DNA of 64,000 bases, taken from contig NZ_JAMHIW010000003.1 in assembly GCF_023896955.1 (NCBI RefSeq), positions 434,001 to 498,000 of the forward strand. The letters are read 5' to 3'. The position numbers were made by a program, and so were the translations under genes. A model generated the notes under the pieces. That model had not been told where the DNA came from. It searched no databases and was given only the letters and a program-made list of their open reading frames with translations. Shown one piece after another: positions 8,765 through 17,444 of this stretch. Positions within the stretch are counted from its first letter, which is position 1, and the number at the start of each line of letters is the position of its first letter. This DNA is from Micromonospora sp. RHAY321. Its GTDB lineage: Bacteria; Actinomycetota; Actinomycetes; Mycobacteriales; Micromonosporaceae.

Positions 8765-9199
8765 TCAGCGGCCGACCGGCCACACCATCCGCACCTCGGT
8801 GCCGATGCCCTCGTCGACCGGACGCACCTGAAGGTCCTCGACGAAACCGGCGAGCAGCGCGAAGCCGACACCCGTGGTCAGCGCCTCGTCGGTGAGCGAC
8901 TCGTTGGCCAGCTCGTCCGGCGGCAGGGCCGCCAGCCCGATGCCCGCCTCGATCGGCGCGCGATCCACCACCCGCACCGAGTACGACCCCGAGTCGGACA
9001 TCTCCACCAGCACCGGGTCGGCCAGGCCGTACTGGCGGTGCAGTGCCACCGCCCGGGTGCACGCCTCGCCGATGGCCAGGCGAACCTCATCCAGCAGGTC
9101 CTCCCGGACCCCGGCGCGCCGGGCGACGGCGACACCGACCAGCCTGGCGGTGCGCACGTGCACCGGTGCCGGGGAGAAGGAGAGCCGGACCGTCGCCAT
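8765..9199 (-). CDS. Anti-sigma factor, RsbW-type HATPase partner of BldG
   Basis: 144 residues starting [10 protein letters not shown]. It has the small GHKL ATPase fold of serine-kinase anti-sigma factors: the helix LDEVRLAIGEACTRAVALHR (37-56), a DRAP..GIG loop and TGVGFALLAGFVEDLQV as the last glycine box. In RsbW/SpoIIAB the N-box Asn four residues after the Glu contacts Mg-ATP; here E45 is followed by R49 at that place, and the G1 box is weak, so kinase activity is uncertain. The start overlaps the bldG stop by one base (TGATG). This gene order, BldG then its anti-sigma partner, matches the S. coelicolor pair that controls aerial growth and antibiotic production. Confidence 0.85.
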   Translation of the reverse strand: MATVRLSFSPAPVHVRTARLVGVAVARRAGVREDLLDEVRLAIGEACTRAVALHRQYGLADPVLVEMSDSGSYSVRVVDRAPIEAGIGLAALPPDELANESLTDEALTTGVGFALLAGFVEDLQVRPVDEGIGTEVRMVWPVGR

Positions 9200-9555
9200 C
9201 ACGCGCTGGCGCCGCTCGGCTCCGCGCCGACGGCAGCATCGACCGTGGGGTGCAGCGGGAACACCTGGTCCAGCGCGGTGATCCGGAAGATCTTCAGCAG
9301 GGGCTCCTTGTCGCAGACCAGGGCGAACGAGCCGCCGGCCGTACGCAGCCGCTTGAGCGCGCCGACCAGCACGCCCAGCCCGGTGGAGTCGAGGAAGTCC
9401 ACCCGACCGAGGTCGACCACCACGTGTCGGGCGCCACCGTCGATCAGTTCGAGGAGCCGTTCGCGGAGCCGGGGCGCGGTGTAGACGTCCACCTCACCGC
9501 CGACCTCGAGCACCGTGTGCTCGCCCACGGTGCGGGTCGCCAGCGACAGCTCCAT
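9199..9555 (-). CDS. bldG: Anti-sigma factor antagonist BldG (STAS domain)
   Basis: 118 residues, one STAS domain. [20 protein letters not shown] opens the first strands, and [18 protein letters not shown] holds the phosphorylatable Ser57, the same number as the known phosphoserine of Streptomyces Bld[17 protein letters not shown] follows as in BldG. Unphosphorylated it should bind the downstream anti-sigma factor and free a sigma factor. GAGGAGG lies before the ATG. In the 131 bases to the divergent helicase gene, a GTGACC...TAGTGG pair with 17-base spacing on the minus strand is a weak promoter candidate. The BldG assignment rests on near-identity to the remembered S. coelicolor protein and on the neighbours: a helicase on one side, hppA and topA on the other. 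Confidence 0.92.
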   Translation of the reverse strand: MELSLATRTVGEHTVLEVGGEVDVYTAPRLRERLLELIDGGARHVVVDLGRVDFLDSTGLGVLVGALKRLRTAGGSFALVCDKEPLLKIFRITALDQVFPLHPTVDAAVGAEPSGASA

Positions 9556-9686
9556 CGGTCCTCCTCGCCAGAGCCGTAAACTCTCCTGGGCATCTAACCA
9601 CTACCGCCGGGACACCCTGCGGTCACCGGCGGAGCCTTCCCTTTACCCCCGGGCCCGACTTTTCATCTCCGAACACCAGTGCGAGA

Positions 9687-12128
9687 GTGCAGGACGTGAC
9701 TGACGACCGCTTCAGCTCGGCGCGCCTGTCGCCGGGCCACGACCTGGAGCCGTCGTCCCTGGCCACCGTATCCGCAGACCCAGGCACCGGGCCAACGCCG
9801 GTCGACCTGCTGCGCCGGCTGCGCGCCCGGGGCGCCGGCGACCCGGTCACCCACGTCGAGCGGGTGCCGGCCCGCGCCGGGGTGCCCGCGCCCTGGCCGA
9901 CGTGGGCACCGGCGGAGCTGCGCACGGCGTTCGCCCGCCGCGGCGTGGTCGCGCCCTGGCAGCACCAGGCCGAGGCGGCCAACCTGGCGTACGACGGCGG
10001 GCACGTGGTGGTCGCCACCGGCACCGCGTCGGGCAAGTCGCTCGCGTACCAGCTCCCGGCGCTGGCCACCCTGCTCGCCGACCCCCGTGCCACGGTGCTC
10101 TACCTGGCGCCGACCAAGGCGCTCGCCGCCGACCAGCTGCGCGCCGTCGCCGCACTGGAGCTGGAGGGGGTACGCCCGGCCTGCTACGACGGGGACACTC
10201 CGCGCGCCGAGCGGGAGTGGATCCGCCGGCACTCCCGGTTCGTGCTGACCAATCCGGACATGCTGCACCACGGCATCCTGCCCGGGCACGCCCAGTGGTC
10301 CGGGTTCCTGCGCCGCCTGGCGTACGTGGTCATCGACGAGTGCCACACCTACCGGGGGGTCTTCGGCTCGCACGTGGCGCACGTGCTGCGCCGGCTACGC
10401 CGCCAGTGCGCCCGGTTCGGGGCCACCCCGGTGTTCGTGCTCGCCTCGGCGACCTCCGGCGACCCGGCGACCGCGGCCGGCCGCCTGACCGGCCTGCCGG
10501 TGACCGCGGTCACCGAGGACGCCTCACCGCGCGGCGGGGTGACCTTCGCGCTCTGGGAACCACCGCTGCTCCCGCCCGACTCGGGGGCGGCTTCCTCGTT
10601 CCCCCCACCGCAGCCGACGGGCGGGCACGACGAGACGGCGGACCTCGTCCAGGTCCGCCGGTCGGCCCTGCGGGAGACCGCGGACCTGCTCGCCGACACG
10701 GTCGCCGAGGGGGTACGCACGCTCGCGTTCGTCCGCTCCCGCAAGGGCGCCGAGGTGGTGGCGGCCAACGCACGCCGGGCGCTGGACGACGCGGTGCCAG
10801 GGCTCGGCGACCGGGTCGCCGCGTACCGGGGCGGCTACCTGCGCGAGGAGCGCCGCGAGCTGGAGCGCGCTCTGCTGCACGGCGATTTGCTCGGCCTGGC
10901 CTCCACCAACGCCCTGGAGCTGGGCGTCGACCTCATCGGGCTCGACGCGGTGCTGATCTGCGGCTACCCGGGTACCCGGGCGTCGCTCTGGCAGCAGGCG
11001 GGCCGCGCCGGGCGCTCCGGACAGGAGGCCCTCGCGGTGCTGGTGGCCCGGGACGACCCGCTGGACACCTACCTGGTGCACCACCCGGAGGCGATCTTCG
11101 GTGCGCCGGTGGAGGCGACGGTGCTCGACCCGGCCAACCCGTACGTGCTGGCCCCGCAGCTCGCCTGCGCCGCGGTCGAGGCCCCGCTCACCCCGGCCGA
11201 CCTGGCACTCTTCGGCGACGGGGCCAAGGAGGCTGTCGACGAGCTGGTGGCGGCCGGTGCGCTGCGGCAGCGGCCCACCGGCTGGTACTGGCGGCACCGG
11301 GAGCGCCCCGAGGTCGACCTGCGCGGCGAGGGCGGCGCCCCGGTCTGCGTGGTGGAGGCCTCCACCGGCCGGCTGCTCGGCACCGTGGACGGCGGCTCGT
11401 CGCACTTCCTGCTCCACGCCGGCGCGGTCTACCTGCACCAGGGCGTCTCGTACGTGGTCGACGAGCTCGACCTCGCCGACGGGTGCGCGCTGGTGCACGT
11501 CGAGGAGCCGGACTGGTCCACCCACGCCCGGGACGTCACCGACCTGTCCGTGGTGTCGGTGCGCTCCTACGTGGACGCCGGGCCCGTCGGCATGTTCCTC
11601 GGCGAGGTCGACGTGACCAGTCAGGTGGTGTCCTACCAGCGGCGCCGCATCGCCACCGGCGAGGTGATCGACACCCGGCCGCTCGACCTGCCCACCCGGG
11701 AGCTGCGCACCGTCGCGGTCTGGTTCACCCTGTCACCACAGTCGCTGGCCGCCGCCGGCGTGCAGGCCGCGGACGTACCGGGTGCGCTGCACGCCGCCGA
11801 GCACGCCGCGATCGGCCTGCTGCCGCTGATGGCCACCTGCGACCGGTGGGACATCGGTGGGCTCTCCACCGCGGTACACCCGGACACCGAGGCGCCGACC
11901 GTCTTCGTCTACGACGGGCACCCGGGAGGCGCCGGCTTCGCCGAGCGGGCGTACGGGACGGCGTCGGCGTGGCTGCGGGCCACCCGGGACGCGATCGCGG
12001 AGTGCGGCTGCGAGACCGGCTGCCCGTCCTGCGTGCAGTCGCCGAAGTGCGGCAACGGCAACAACCCGCTCTCCAAGCCGGACGCGATCCGGGTGCTCGA
12101 CGTGGTGCTGGCGAACCTGCCGGCCTGA
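9687..12128 (+). CDS. DECH-box helicase with C-terminal Cys cluster (MrfA/YprA type, helicase/secretion neighbourhood)
   Basis: 813 residues. An ATP-dependent superfamily 2 helicase: Walker A ATGTASGKS at 110-118, motif II as VIDECHTYRG (DECH rather than DEAH), SAT motif LASATSGDPA, and motif VI QQAGRAGRSGQ. The C-terminal DUF1998-like region ends with four cysteines, CGCETGCPSCVQSPKCGNGN, the metal site known in MrfA, a DNA repair helicase. Orthologues in actinobacteria sit beside the Tad/Flp secretion genes and form a named 'helicase/secretion neighbourhood' family; the same arrangement is seen here. The start is a GTG; a second GTG three codons on is equally possible. It is divergent from bldG. 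Confidence 0.93.
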   Translation: MQDVTDDRFSSARLSPGHDLEPSSLATVSADPGTGPTPVDLLRRLRARGAGDPVTHVERVPARAGVPAPWPTWAPAELRTAFARRGVVAPWQHQAEAANLAYDGGHVVVATGTASGKSLAYQLPALATLLADPRATVLYLAPTKALAADQLRAVAALELEGVRPACYDGDTPRAEREWIRRHSRFVLTNPDMLHHGILPGHAQWSGFLRRLAYVVIDECHTYRGVFGSHVAHVLRRLRRQCARFGATPVFVLASATSGDPATAAGRLTGLPVTAVTEDASPRGGVTFALWEPPLLPPDSGAASSFPPPQPTGGHDETADLVQVRRSALRETADLLADTVAEGVRTLAFVRSRKGAEVVAANARRALDDAVPGLGDRVAAYRGGYLREERRELERALLHGDLLGLASTNALELGVDLIGLDAVLICGYPGTRASLWQQAGRAGRSGQEALAVLVARDDPLDTYLVHHPEAIFGAPVEATVLDPANPYVLAPQLACAAVEAPLTPADLALFGDGAKEAVDELVAAGALRQRPTGWYWRHRERPEVDLRGEGGAPVCVVEASTGRLLGTVDGGSSHFLLHAGAVYLHQGVSYVVDELDLADGCALVHVEEPDWSTHARDVTDLSVVSVRSYVDAGPVGMFLGEVDVTSQVVSYQRRRIATGEVIDTRPLDLPTRELRTVAVWFTLSPQSLAAAGVQAADVPGALHAAEHAAIGLLPLMATCDRWDIGGLSTAVHPDTEAPTVFVYDGHPGGAGFAERAYGTASAWLRATRDAIAECGCETGCPSCVQSPKCGNGNNPLSKPDAIRVLDVVLANLPA

Positions 12129-12223
12129 GCCTGGTTGCATGATCCGGTGCCGCACGGGGAATAGCGTGGGAGCGCTTCCATTGATGCATGTCTCGCCGTT
12201 CACTCACGCACCGAGGAGGAGCC

Positions 12224-12427
12224 GTGGCCGACACCATCGCCGAGACCGTCGACCTGCTCTACACCATCGACCAGGAGAAACTCACCCTCGACCAGCAGAT
12301 CGCGCTCGGTTCCGCGCTGGCCGCCCTGGCCCAGGCGGAACGGCTGGAGCAGATCAACGAACGGCTGCGCGGGATCCATCAGGTCCTCAACGGCTGGGCG
12401 CTGCGCGCCACCGTCGACGGTCGCTGA
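12224..12427 (+). CDS. Small conserved hypothetical protein
   Basis: 67 residues from a GTG (VADTIAETVDLLYTIDQEKL), directly behind a strong GAGGAGGA ribosome site; an upstream ATG 12 codons earlier has none, so the GTG is preferred. The protein is predicted almost wholly helical, with heptad-like leucines (LTLDQQIALGSALAALAQAE, LEQINERLRGIHQVL), and may form a coiled-coil or helical hairpin. There is no signal peptide. It follows the helicase by 95 bases in the same direction. The function is unknown. Confidence 0.75.
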   Translation: MADTIAETVDLLYTIDQEKLTLDQQIALGSALAALAQAERLEQINERLRGIHQVLNGWALRATVDGR

Positions 12428-12549
12428 CCTCCACGGGTACCGATCAAACCGGGTGGATCTTTCGCTGGTGGGGGCGCCGGGGGACGCGGGCCGGCGGTGG
12501 TCGCAAGGCTGTGCGAGACTCCGGCGCATCATTCCCCTGAGGAGACCAG

Positions 12550-13128
12550 ATGCAGCTCGACAACTTGCAGACCCTGCGGCAGTTCCACATCCGCCAGCGA
12601 CTCCGGATGATGGTCAACCAGTACGAGGTCCGGGCGGTCGCCCCGGACGGCACCGAGGGTGAGCTGCTGGCTTTCGCACAGCAGAAGCGGCTCGCCTTCA
12701 AGGAGCAGGTGACGATCTACACCGACGACTCCAAGCAGCAGCCCCTGCTCGGCTTCAAGGCCCGCCAGCGCATCGACCTCGGCGCCACGTACGACGTCAC
12801 CGACGCGGCCGGCAACCCGATCGGCCTGTTCCGCAAGGACTTCGCCCAGTCGCTGCTCCGCTCCACCTGGCACGTCGAGCAGGCCGGCCTGCCGCAGGTG
12901 ACGGGCCAGGAGCGCAGCCTGCCGGTGGCGCTGCTGCGCCGGTTCGTCGACTCGCTGTCCTGGCTGCCGTACCACTTCGACTTCGTCGCCGACGGCCAGA
13001 CCGTCTTCTCCGTGGTGAAGAAGTGGGGCCTGCGCGACAAGTACGTCGTCGAGGTGCACAACCCGCAGATCGACCGCCGCCTGGTCATCGCGATGGCCGT
13101 CGCCCTCGACGCGCTCCAGGCCCGCTGA
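12550..13128 (+). CDS. LURP-one-related / phospholipid scramblase-like protein
   Basis: 192 residues with the LURP-one/tubby-like beta-barrel layout: MMVNQYEVRAV, LAFAQQKRLAFKEQVTIYTD, LLGFKARQRIDLGATYDVTD, PIGLFRKDF, and the C-terminal helix DRRLVIAMAVALDAL that is buried in the barrel in solved relatives. The segments alternate strand-turn-strand as expected for bacterial members of this family, whose function is not established; membrane or lipid binding is assumed from the scramblase relation. AGGAGA precedes the ATG by 6 bases. The gene stands alone, with a strong terminator downstream that also faces the leftward pilus operon. Confidence 0.82.
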   Translation: MQLDNLQTLRQFHIRQRLRMMVNQYEVRAVAPDGTEGELLAFAQQKRLAFKEQVTIYTDDSKQQPLLGFKARQRIDLGATYDVTDAAGNPIGLFRKDFAQSLLRSTWHVEQAGLPQVTGQERSLPVALLRRFVDSLSWLPYHFDFVADGQTVFSVVKKWGLRDKYVVEVHNPQIDRRLVIAMAVALDALQAR

Positions 13129-13166
13129 CGCACCCGGCCCACCGGGCCACTCTGCGCTCGGCCGCT

Positions 13167-13202
13167 GGCCGGGACACGGGCCCGCCGGTCCGTGTCCCGG
13201 CC
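13167..13202 (+). terminator. Terminator after the LURP-one gene, probably bidirectional
   Basis: Perfect 13-bp stem GGCCGGGACACGG / CCGTGTCCCGGCC with a 10-base loop, between two convergent units (38 bases after one stop, 68 after the pilus operon stop). Confidence 0.75.
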
Positions 13203-13270
13203 ATCCGGCTGCCAGCCGCCGGATCAGGTGCCGACCGGATCGGCTGATCGCCCGGCAGTGGTCGAGCCAG

Positions 13271-13762
13271 TCAGGCGCGCACCGGTCCGGCGCGGGCCGT
13301 GGACGCCGCGACACGGGTCAGACCGGGTAGGGGCGTGACTGTCACCTCGACGGTCACCAGCACGTCGAGCCCGTCGAGACGACAGTCCGCGAGACGTCCG
13401 CCGTTGCGACCGGCGATGTCGGCGGCGAACGCGCAGGCGGCCGTGTCGCCGTCGAACGCCCTGCCTGCGCCGGCCAGAGCACCAAGGTCGGCTGCCACCG
13501 CCGCCCGTTGAGCCGCCATCGCGGTCGCGGTGACGGCAGCGCCGAACGTGCCCACCAGCACGAAGACCAGCCCCAGCGCCAGCAGAAGAACGGTTGCACC
13601 ACCCCGATCGCGGGGCAACTGCTCGACTCCGGGCCGCTCGGCGTCCGACTTCTCCTCGTGCGACCGGTCGATCTCCAGGTGGTCCGCGTGCTGTCGCTGT
13701 TGGCGGAGGTGCGGCGAGCCGGTCGGGGTCTGGTGCTCCGGAACGACCGGGCATCGGTTCAC
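13271..13762 (-). CDS. TadE-like protein of the helicase/secretion neighbourhood (Rv3654c type)
   Basis: 163 residues, last gene of the Tad pilus operon. The N-terminal ~50 residues are polar; then GGATVLLLALGLVFVLVGTF forms the single membrane segment (about 54-75), followed by AAVAADLGALAGAG, the usual TadE/TadG pseudopilin pattern (here AAQRAAVAADLGALAGA), and a small domain with two cysteines (ACAF, DCRL). It would be a minor pilin or assembly factor. The GTG start overlaps the previous stop (GTGA) and has GGGGAGG 7 bases before it. The family is known from Mycobacterium as Rv3654c, next to a DECH helicase, as here. Confidence 0.82.
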   Translation of the reverse strand: MNRCPVVPEHQTPTGSPHLRQQRQHADHLEIDRSHEEKSDAERPGVEQLPRDRGGATVLLLALGLVFVLVGTFGAAVTATAMAAQRAAVAADLGALAGAGRAFDGDTAACAFAADIAGRNGGRLADCRLDGLDVLVTVEVTVTPLPGLTRVAASTARAGPVRA

Positions 13763-14208
13763 CGGTCCACCTCCCCGGCCCCGGGTTCGACAGCCGCGAC
13801 GGCGGTGGCCTCCACGGTCATGCGCGGTAGCCGACCGCCGAGCGCACGCACCGGCGCCCGTACGGTCGCCCGCACCCGGTCGCCCTCGATCGACACCGAC
13901 ACCTCCGCCCCCGGCGGCGCCGCACCCGGGCCGCCGGTGCTGCCGTCCGCGCCCCGAGCGGCGGCCAGCGCCGCCTCCCGCGCGGCGTGCAGGCAACTAG
14001 CCTGGGTGCTGACGGCCGTGACGGCGGTCAGGCCGGCGAGCAGGAGCAGGAGCAGCGCCGGCAGGCCGGCCGCCAGTTCGGCGGTGAAGGACCCCCGGTC
14101 GCCGTCGCCCGGCCGGTCGACGACGACGCGGACCCTCCGCCCGCCACCGGTCGGCCACCCGGCGGTGCCGGTCCCCCGATCGCGGCCAGCCTGCCGGCGC
14201 CGGATCAC
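13759..14208 (-). CDS. TadE-family minor pilin (Rv3655c type)
   Basis: 149 residues from a GTG that overlaps the stop of the upstream pilin gene as GTGA. A basic N-terminus is followed by DRGSFTAELAAGLPALLLLL, a prepilin-like signal and membrane helix in which Glu sits at the fifth position of the mature-type helix; then AASxAA-like small residues (STQASCLHAAREAALAAARG) and a beta-rich tail. This is the standard form of TadE proteins. It lies between the DUF4244 pilin and the second TadE-like gene. In Mycobacterium the equivalent is Rv3655c. The function in pilus assembly is inferred from family and context. Confidence 0.82.
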   Translation of the reverse strand: MIRRRQAGRDRGTGTAGWPTGGGRRVRVVVDRPGDGDRGSFTAELAAGLPALLLLLLAGLTAVTAVSTQASCLHAAREAALAAARGADGSTGGPGAAPPGAEVSVSIEGDRVRATVRAPVRALGGRLPRMTVEATAVAAVEPGAGEVDR

Positions 14209-14372
14209 TTGAGCGCCCGGTCGATGACGGCGGTCAGAGCTGACTGGACGTTGCCGGAGGTCAACACCTTCAGCAGGATCCCGGCGAAGGCGACGGCGGC
14301 GAGAGTGCCGACGGCGTACTCCGCCGTGTTCATTCCGGCATCACCGCGCAGGCGGGCGATGAGTTTACGCAT
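14205..14372 (-). CDS. DUF4244 / Flp-type small pilin
   Basis: 55 residues, MRKLIARLRGDAGMNTAEYA followed by the hydrophobic helix VGTLAAVAFAGILLKVLTSG. The short basic leader, the GMNTAEYAVG cleavage region with its conserved Glu and Tyr, and the tiny size match DUF4244 proteins, the actinobacterial counterparts of Flp pilins (Rv3656c in Mycobacterium). It is likely the major pilin, cut by a prepilin peptidase not seen in this window. The ribosome site GAAGGGAA lies 6 bases before the ATG. It is located between tadC and the TadE genes, as in related clusters. Confidence 0.85.
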   Translation of the reverse strand: MRKLIARLRGDAGMNTAEYAVGTLAAVAFAGILLKVLTSGNVQSALTAVIDRALK

Positions 14373-14392
14373 GGCTTTCCCTTCTCGATGGG

Positions 14393-15031
14393 TCAGAGCA
14401 CGTCGCCGAGGACGGCGACGATCACCGGCACCAGGCCGGCGAGAATGAACGCCGGGAGGAAGCAGAGCCCCAGCGGCAGGACGATGAGCACGCCCGCCCG
14501 GCGGGCCGACGCCTCGGCGGCGGTGGCCCGGTCGGCACGCAGGTCGTCGGCGAGCCGGGTCAGCGCACCGGCCAGAGCCGCCCCGCTGTTCGCCGAGCGG
14601 AATGCGGCTGCGGTCAAGCGCTCCGCCCCCGGCACCCCGTCCAGCGCGGACCACGCCTCGGCAGGCCCGCCGCCCAGCAGCAGGGTGCGGCCGACCCGGG
14701 CCAACCGCTCGGCGAGCGGGCCGTCGAGCGCCTCGGCGACAGCCAGCACCGAGCGGTCCACCGGGGCGCCCGCCCGCAGCGCCGCAGCCAGCAGGTCGGC
14801 GGCGAGCGGCAGGTCGCCGGCCTCCCGGAGCCGCCGGTTGCGCGCGGCCGGCGACTCGATCCGCCGCAGAAGCCGGTCCAGCATCAACGCGGTCGGGACC
14901 GCGCCGAGCAGCCCGAACCAACCGCCGATGACCACGGCCACGGCGAGCCCGCCCAGACCCGCTGCGAGCCGGATCGCGTCCGGCCGCCGCCGCACTGCGC
15001 TCGGACCCGCGGCGGAAACCGTCCGGGACAT
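14393..15031 (-). CDS. Tad pilus inner-membrane platform protein TadC-like (type II secretion F domain)
   Basis: 212 residues. Membrane helices lie near 25-50 (GLGGLAVAVVIGGWFGLLGA) and at the C-terminus (LIVLPLGLCFLPAFILAGLV), with a helical cytoplasmic T2SF domain between (ADLLAAALRAGAPVDRSVLA, GAALAGALTRLADDLRADRA). The T2SF domain of TadC partners TadB to form the platform on which the TadA motor acts. Its ATG overlaps the tadB stop as TGATG. The protein is shorter than proteobacterial TadC, as usual for the actinobacterial form (Rv3657c). Confidence 0.87.
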   Translation of the reverse strand: MSRTVSAAGPSAVRRRPDAIRLAAGLGGLAVAVVIGGWFGLLGAVPTALMLDRLLRRIESPAARNRRLREAGDLPLAADLLAAALRAGAPVDRSVLAVAEALDGPLAERLARVGRTLLLGGGPAEAWSALDGVPGAERLTAAAFRSANSGAALAGALTRLADDLRADRATAAEASARRAGVLIVLPLGLCFLPAFILAGLVPVIVAVLGDVL

Positions 15032-16236
15032 CAACCGGCCCGCCCCGGCGTCGCGCCCAGGCGTTCGGCCCAGAACAGACCAAGGACCTGCAGGGCGACC
15101 GCGAGCACCGCGCAGACCCCGCCGACCGTGCTGTGCAGGAGGACCGCCACGGGATCCACGCCGATGCCGTACCCGAGCCCGATTCCGCCGATCGGCAGGG
15201 CCGCCAGTAGTAAGGCCGTGGCCCGGGCACCGGCCGCCTGCGCTGCCGCAGCGGCCAGCCCTCGGTCGGTCGCCCGGGCGTCCGCCTCGATCCGCTCGAC
15301 GAGGTCCGCCAGCGGCGCACCCGTCCGGTCCGCCAGCCGCACCGCCGCCGAGGTGAGCTGGCGAAGCCGGTCCGGCCCACCAGCGGAGGCGATCTCGACG
15401 ACCGGCGGGACGGGCAGACCCGCCCGGAGATCCGCCGCGAGACCGCAGAGCTGGTCCAACCCGCGCCGTCGGATCCGCTCGACGTGTCGATTCGTCCGCC
15501 ACCGCAGCAGAGCGCGCACGGCCAGCGTGCCGTAGGCGGCAACCGCGACGGCGGCCACCGGCCCGGCGAGCACGGCGCCGACACCGGCTCCCAGCAGGCC
15601 GACAAGCAGCAGCATGCTTGCCGGCGAACGTGGGGCACGCGGTGGGATCGGCCGCCCACCAGCCCCGGCGGCGGTCCTGGTCATCGAGTCGACGGCCCGA
15701 AGTCCGCCGCCGTCGACTGCTGCCACGGTGAACGGATCGTCCCGAACCGACAGGTCCGCTTCGATCACTGGCACGGAGGCGGGCGTTACCGGCCGCCGCT
15801 CGGTGTCCGGTGCGAGGGCCACCGGTCGGGCGGTACCGGCCGGACCACGGGGGTCGCGCCGGGTCGGCGGACGTTGCGGACCTGCCGGTCGCGTGGATCC
15901 CACTGCGCCGCCCGCCGCTCTCGGCCAGGGCTGGTCGCCGCTGACGTCCCTGGTGGACCAGCCAGTCAGCGTCCGCCGGCCGCCGACGTTCCGGGCTACG
16001 GGCGGCTGGTGACCGGAGGAGGGTGGAGTGCCGAACCCATCGACAGGGACGTCCAACCCGTGACCGAGTTCTCTGACCCAGTCCACCAACGCGTCGTCCG
16101 GGTCGGCACCGCTGTTTCCACGGCCGGCCGCCGTCAACACGCGACGGCGACGGCCCCGGATGCTGTGCACAGGCCAGGCCACGAGTGCCGCGGCGGCCAG
16201 CAGCAGTGCCACCACCAGCAGCGCCCCGCCCGTCAT
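15031..16236 (-). CDS. Tad pilus inner-membrane platform protein TadB-like (type II secretion F domain)
   Basis: 401 residues. A first membrane helix is at the very N-terminus (GGALLVVALLLAAAALVAWP); a long, Pro/Arg-rich and probably disordered loop of about 170 residues follows, then helices PASMLLLVGLLGAGVGAVLA and AVAVAAYGTLAV, the T2SF region (LDQLCGLAADLRAGLPVPPV, RLADRTGAPLADLVERIEAD) and two more helices. The extended N-terminal loop is longer than in typical TadB and is the odd feature. ATGA overlap with tadA and TGATG with tadC bind it into the operon. The equivalent in Mycobacterium is Rv3658c. Confidence 0.87.
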   Translation of the reverse strand: MTGGALLVVALLLAAAALVAWPVHSIRGRRRRVLTAAGRGNSGADPDDALVDWVRELGHGLDVPVDGFGTPPSSGHQPPVARNVGGRRTLTGWSTRDVSGDQPWPRAAGGAVGSTRPAGPQRPPTRRDPRGPAGTARPVALAPDTERRPVTPASVPVIEADLSVRDDPFTVAAVDGGGLRAVDSMTRTAAGAGGRPIPPRAPRSPASMLLLVGLLGAGVGAVLAGPVAAVAVAAYGTLAVRALLRWRTNRHVERIRRRGLDQLCGLAADLRAGLPVPPVVEIASAGGPDRLRQLTSAAVRLADRTGAPLADLVERIEADARATDRGLAAAAAQAAGARATALLLAALPIGGIGLGYGIGVDPVAVLLHSTVGGVCAVLAVALQVLGLFWAERLGATPGRAG

Positions 16237-17444
16237 GCCGGACCCGCCGATCCGGGCCACGGCTCGCCGAGGATCGGCGGCACCGCCACGCCACGGTCCC
16301 GCAACAGCGCGCCGAACGCACGGGCGGCCAGCCCGAGCCCTCGACCGCGTACCCACGCGGGCACCACGGTGACCACCCGGTCGGGGCCTTCCGGGAGCAG
16401 CAGGCAGATCGATTCCAGGACCCGTCCCCGATCGCCGCGACGGACCTGGAACAGGACCTGCAACGCGGCGATCACCTGAGCGTGCAGCGCGGCGCGCGGC
16501 AGGCCACCCAGCATGCCGAGCGCCTCCAGCCGGGCCGGCACGTCGGATGGTGTGTTGGCGTGCAGCGTGCCGGCGCCCCCGTCGTGGCCCGTGTTCAGCG
16601 CGGCCAGCAGGTCGACCACCTCGCCACCCCGGCACTCGCCGACCACCAGCCGGTCCGGACGCATCCGCAACGCCTGCCGGACCAGGTCGCCGAGGCTCAC
16701 CACGCCCGAGCCCTCCACGTTGGCGGTACGCGCCTGCAGCCCCACCACGTGCGGGTGCCCCGGTTGCAGTTCGGCGGCGTCCTCCACGAGCACGATCCGC
16801 TCGGTGGCCGGCACCAGCCCGAGCAGCGTGTTGAGCAGGGTGGTCTTGCCCGACCCCGTGCCGCCGGTGACCAGGTAGGCCAACCGGGCTGCGACGACGG
16901 CGGCGAGCACGGGTGCCACCGGTCGTGGCACGGTCCCCTGGCTCACCAGCTCGTCCAGCGTGAACGGTCGGTGCCGGAAGGTTCGCAGGGAAAGGTACGG
17001 GCCTTCGGTCGCCACCGGCGGCAGTACGGCGTGCAGCCGGGTGCCGTCGGGAAGCCGGGCGTCGGCGTACGGGGAGCCGTCGTCGAGCCGCCGCCCGGCG
17101 CTGGCGATCAGTCGCTGCGCCAACCGGCGAACGTCCTCGACCGTGCCCACCGGGACCGCCACCTGGTGCAGCCCCGCTCCCCGGTCGACCCAGACGCGCG
17201 TCCCGTTGACGAGTACGTCGGTCACTTCCGGGTCGGTCAGCAGCGGGGCCAGCGGCCCGGCGCCCACGAGGTCGTCGTGGACCCGGTCGGCGATCCGCAG
17301 CACAGCGGTGTCGCCGAGCACCGCCGCGGTGGGTTCGGCCCGTACCGCGGAGACGATCGCCGCCGGGGTGACCGGGGTGGTGGCCGCGGCGATGCGCTGC
17401 CGTACCCGGCCGGCGAGGGTGGCGTCCTCCGGCCGGCCACTCAT
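16233..17444 (-). CDS. tadA: Tad pilus assembly/secretion ATPase TadA (CpaF type)
   Basis: 403 residues. A hexameric ATPase of the type II/IV secretion family that powers pilus polymerisation. The N-terminal domain has PLLTDPEVTDVLVNGTRVWV (68-87), the Walker A is GGTGSGKTT at 194-202, the Asp box reads IVLVEDAAEL, the Walker B region RPDRLVVGECRGGEVVDLL and the His box GTLHANTPSDVPARL. It overlaps ssd (ATGA) upstream and tadB downstream, so the motor and platform are made together. The actinobacterial orthologue family is also named for the helicase/secretion neighbourhood. Confidence 0.94.
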   Translation of the reverse strand: MSGRPEDATLAGRVRQRIAAATTPVTPAAIVSAVRAEPTAAVLGDTAVLRIADRVHDDLVGAGPLAPLLTDPEVTDVLVNGTRVWVDRGAGLHQVAVPVGTVEDVRRLAQRLIASAGRRLDDGSPYADARLPDGTRLHAVLPPVATEGPYLSLRTFRHRPFTLDELVSQGTVPRPVAPVLAAVVAARLAYLVTGGTGSGKTTLLNTLLGLVPATERIVLVEDAAELQPGHPHVVGLQARTANVEGSGVVSLGDLVRQALRMRPDRLVVGECRGGEVVDLLAALNTGHDGGAGTLHANTPSDVPARLEALGMLGGLPRAALHAQVIAALQVLFQVRRGDRGRVLESICLLLPEGPDRVVTVVPAWVRGRGLGLAARAFGALLRDRGVAVPPILGEPWPGSAGPA

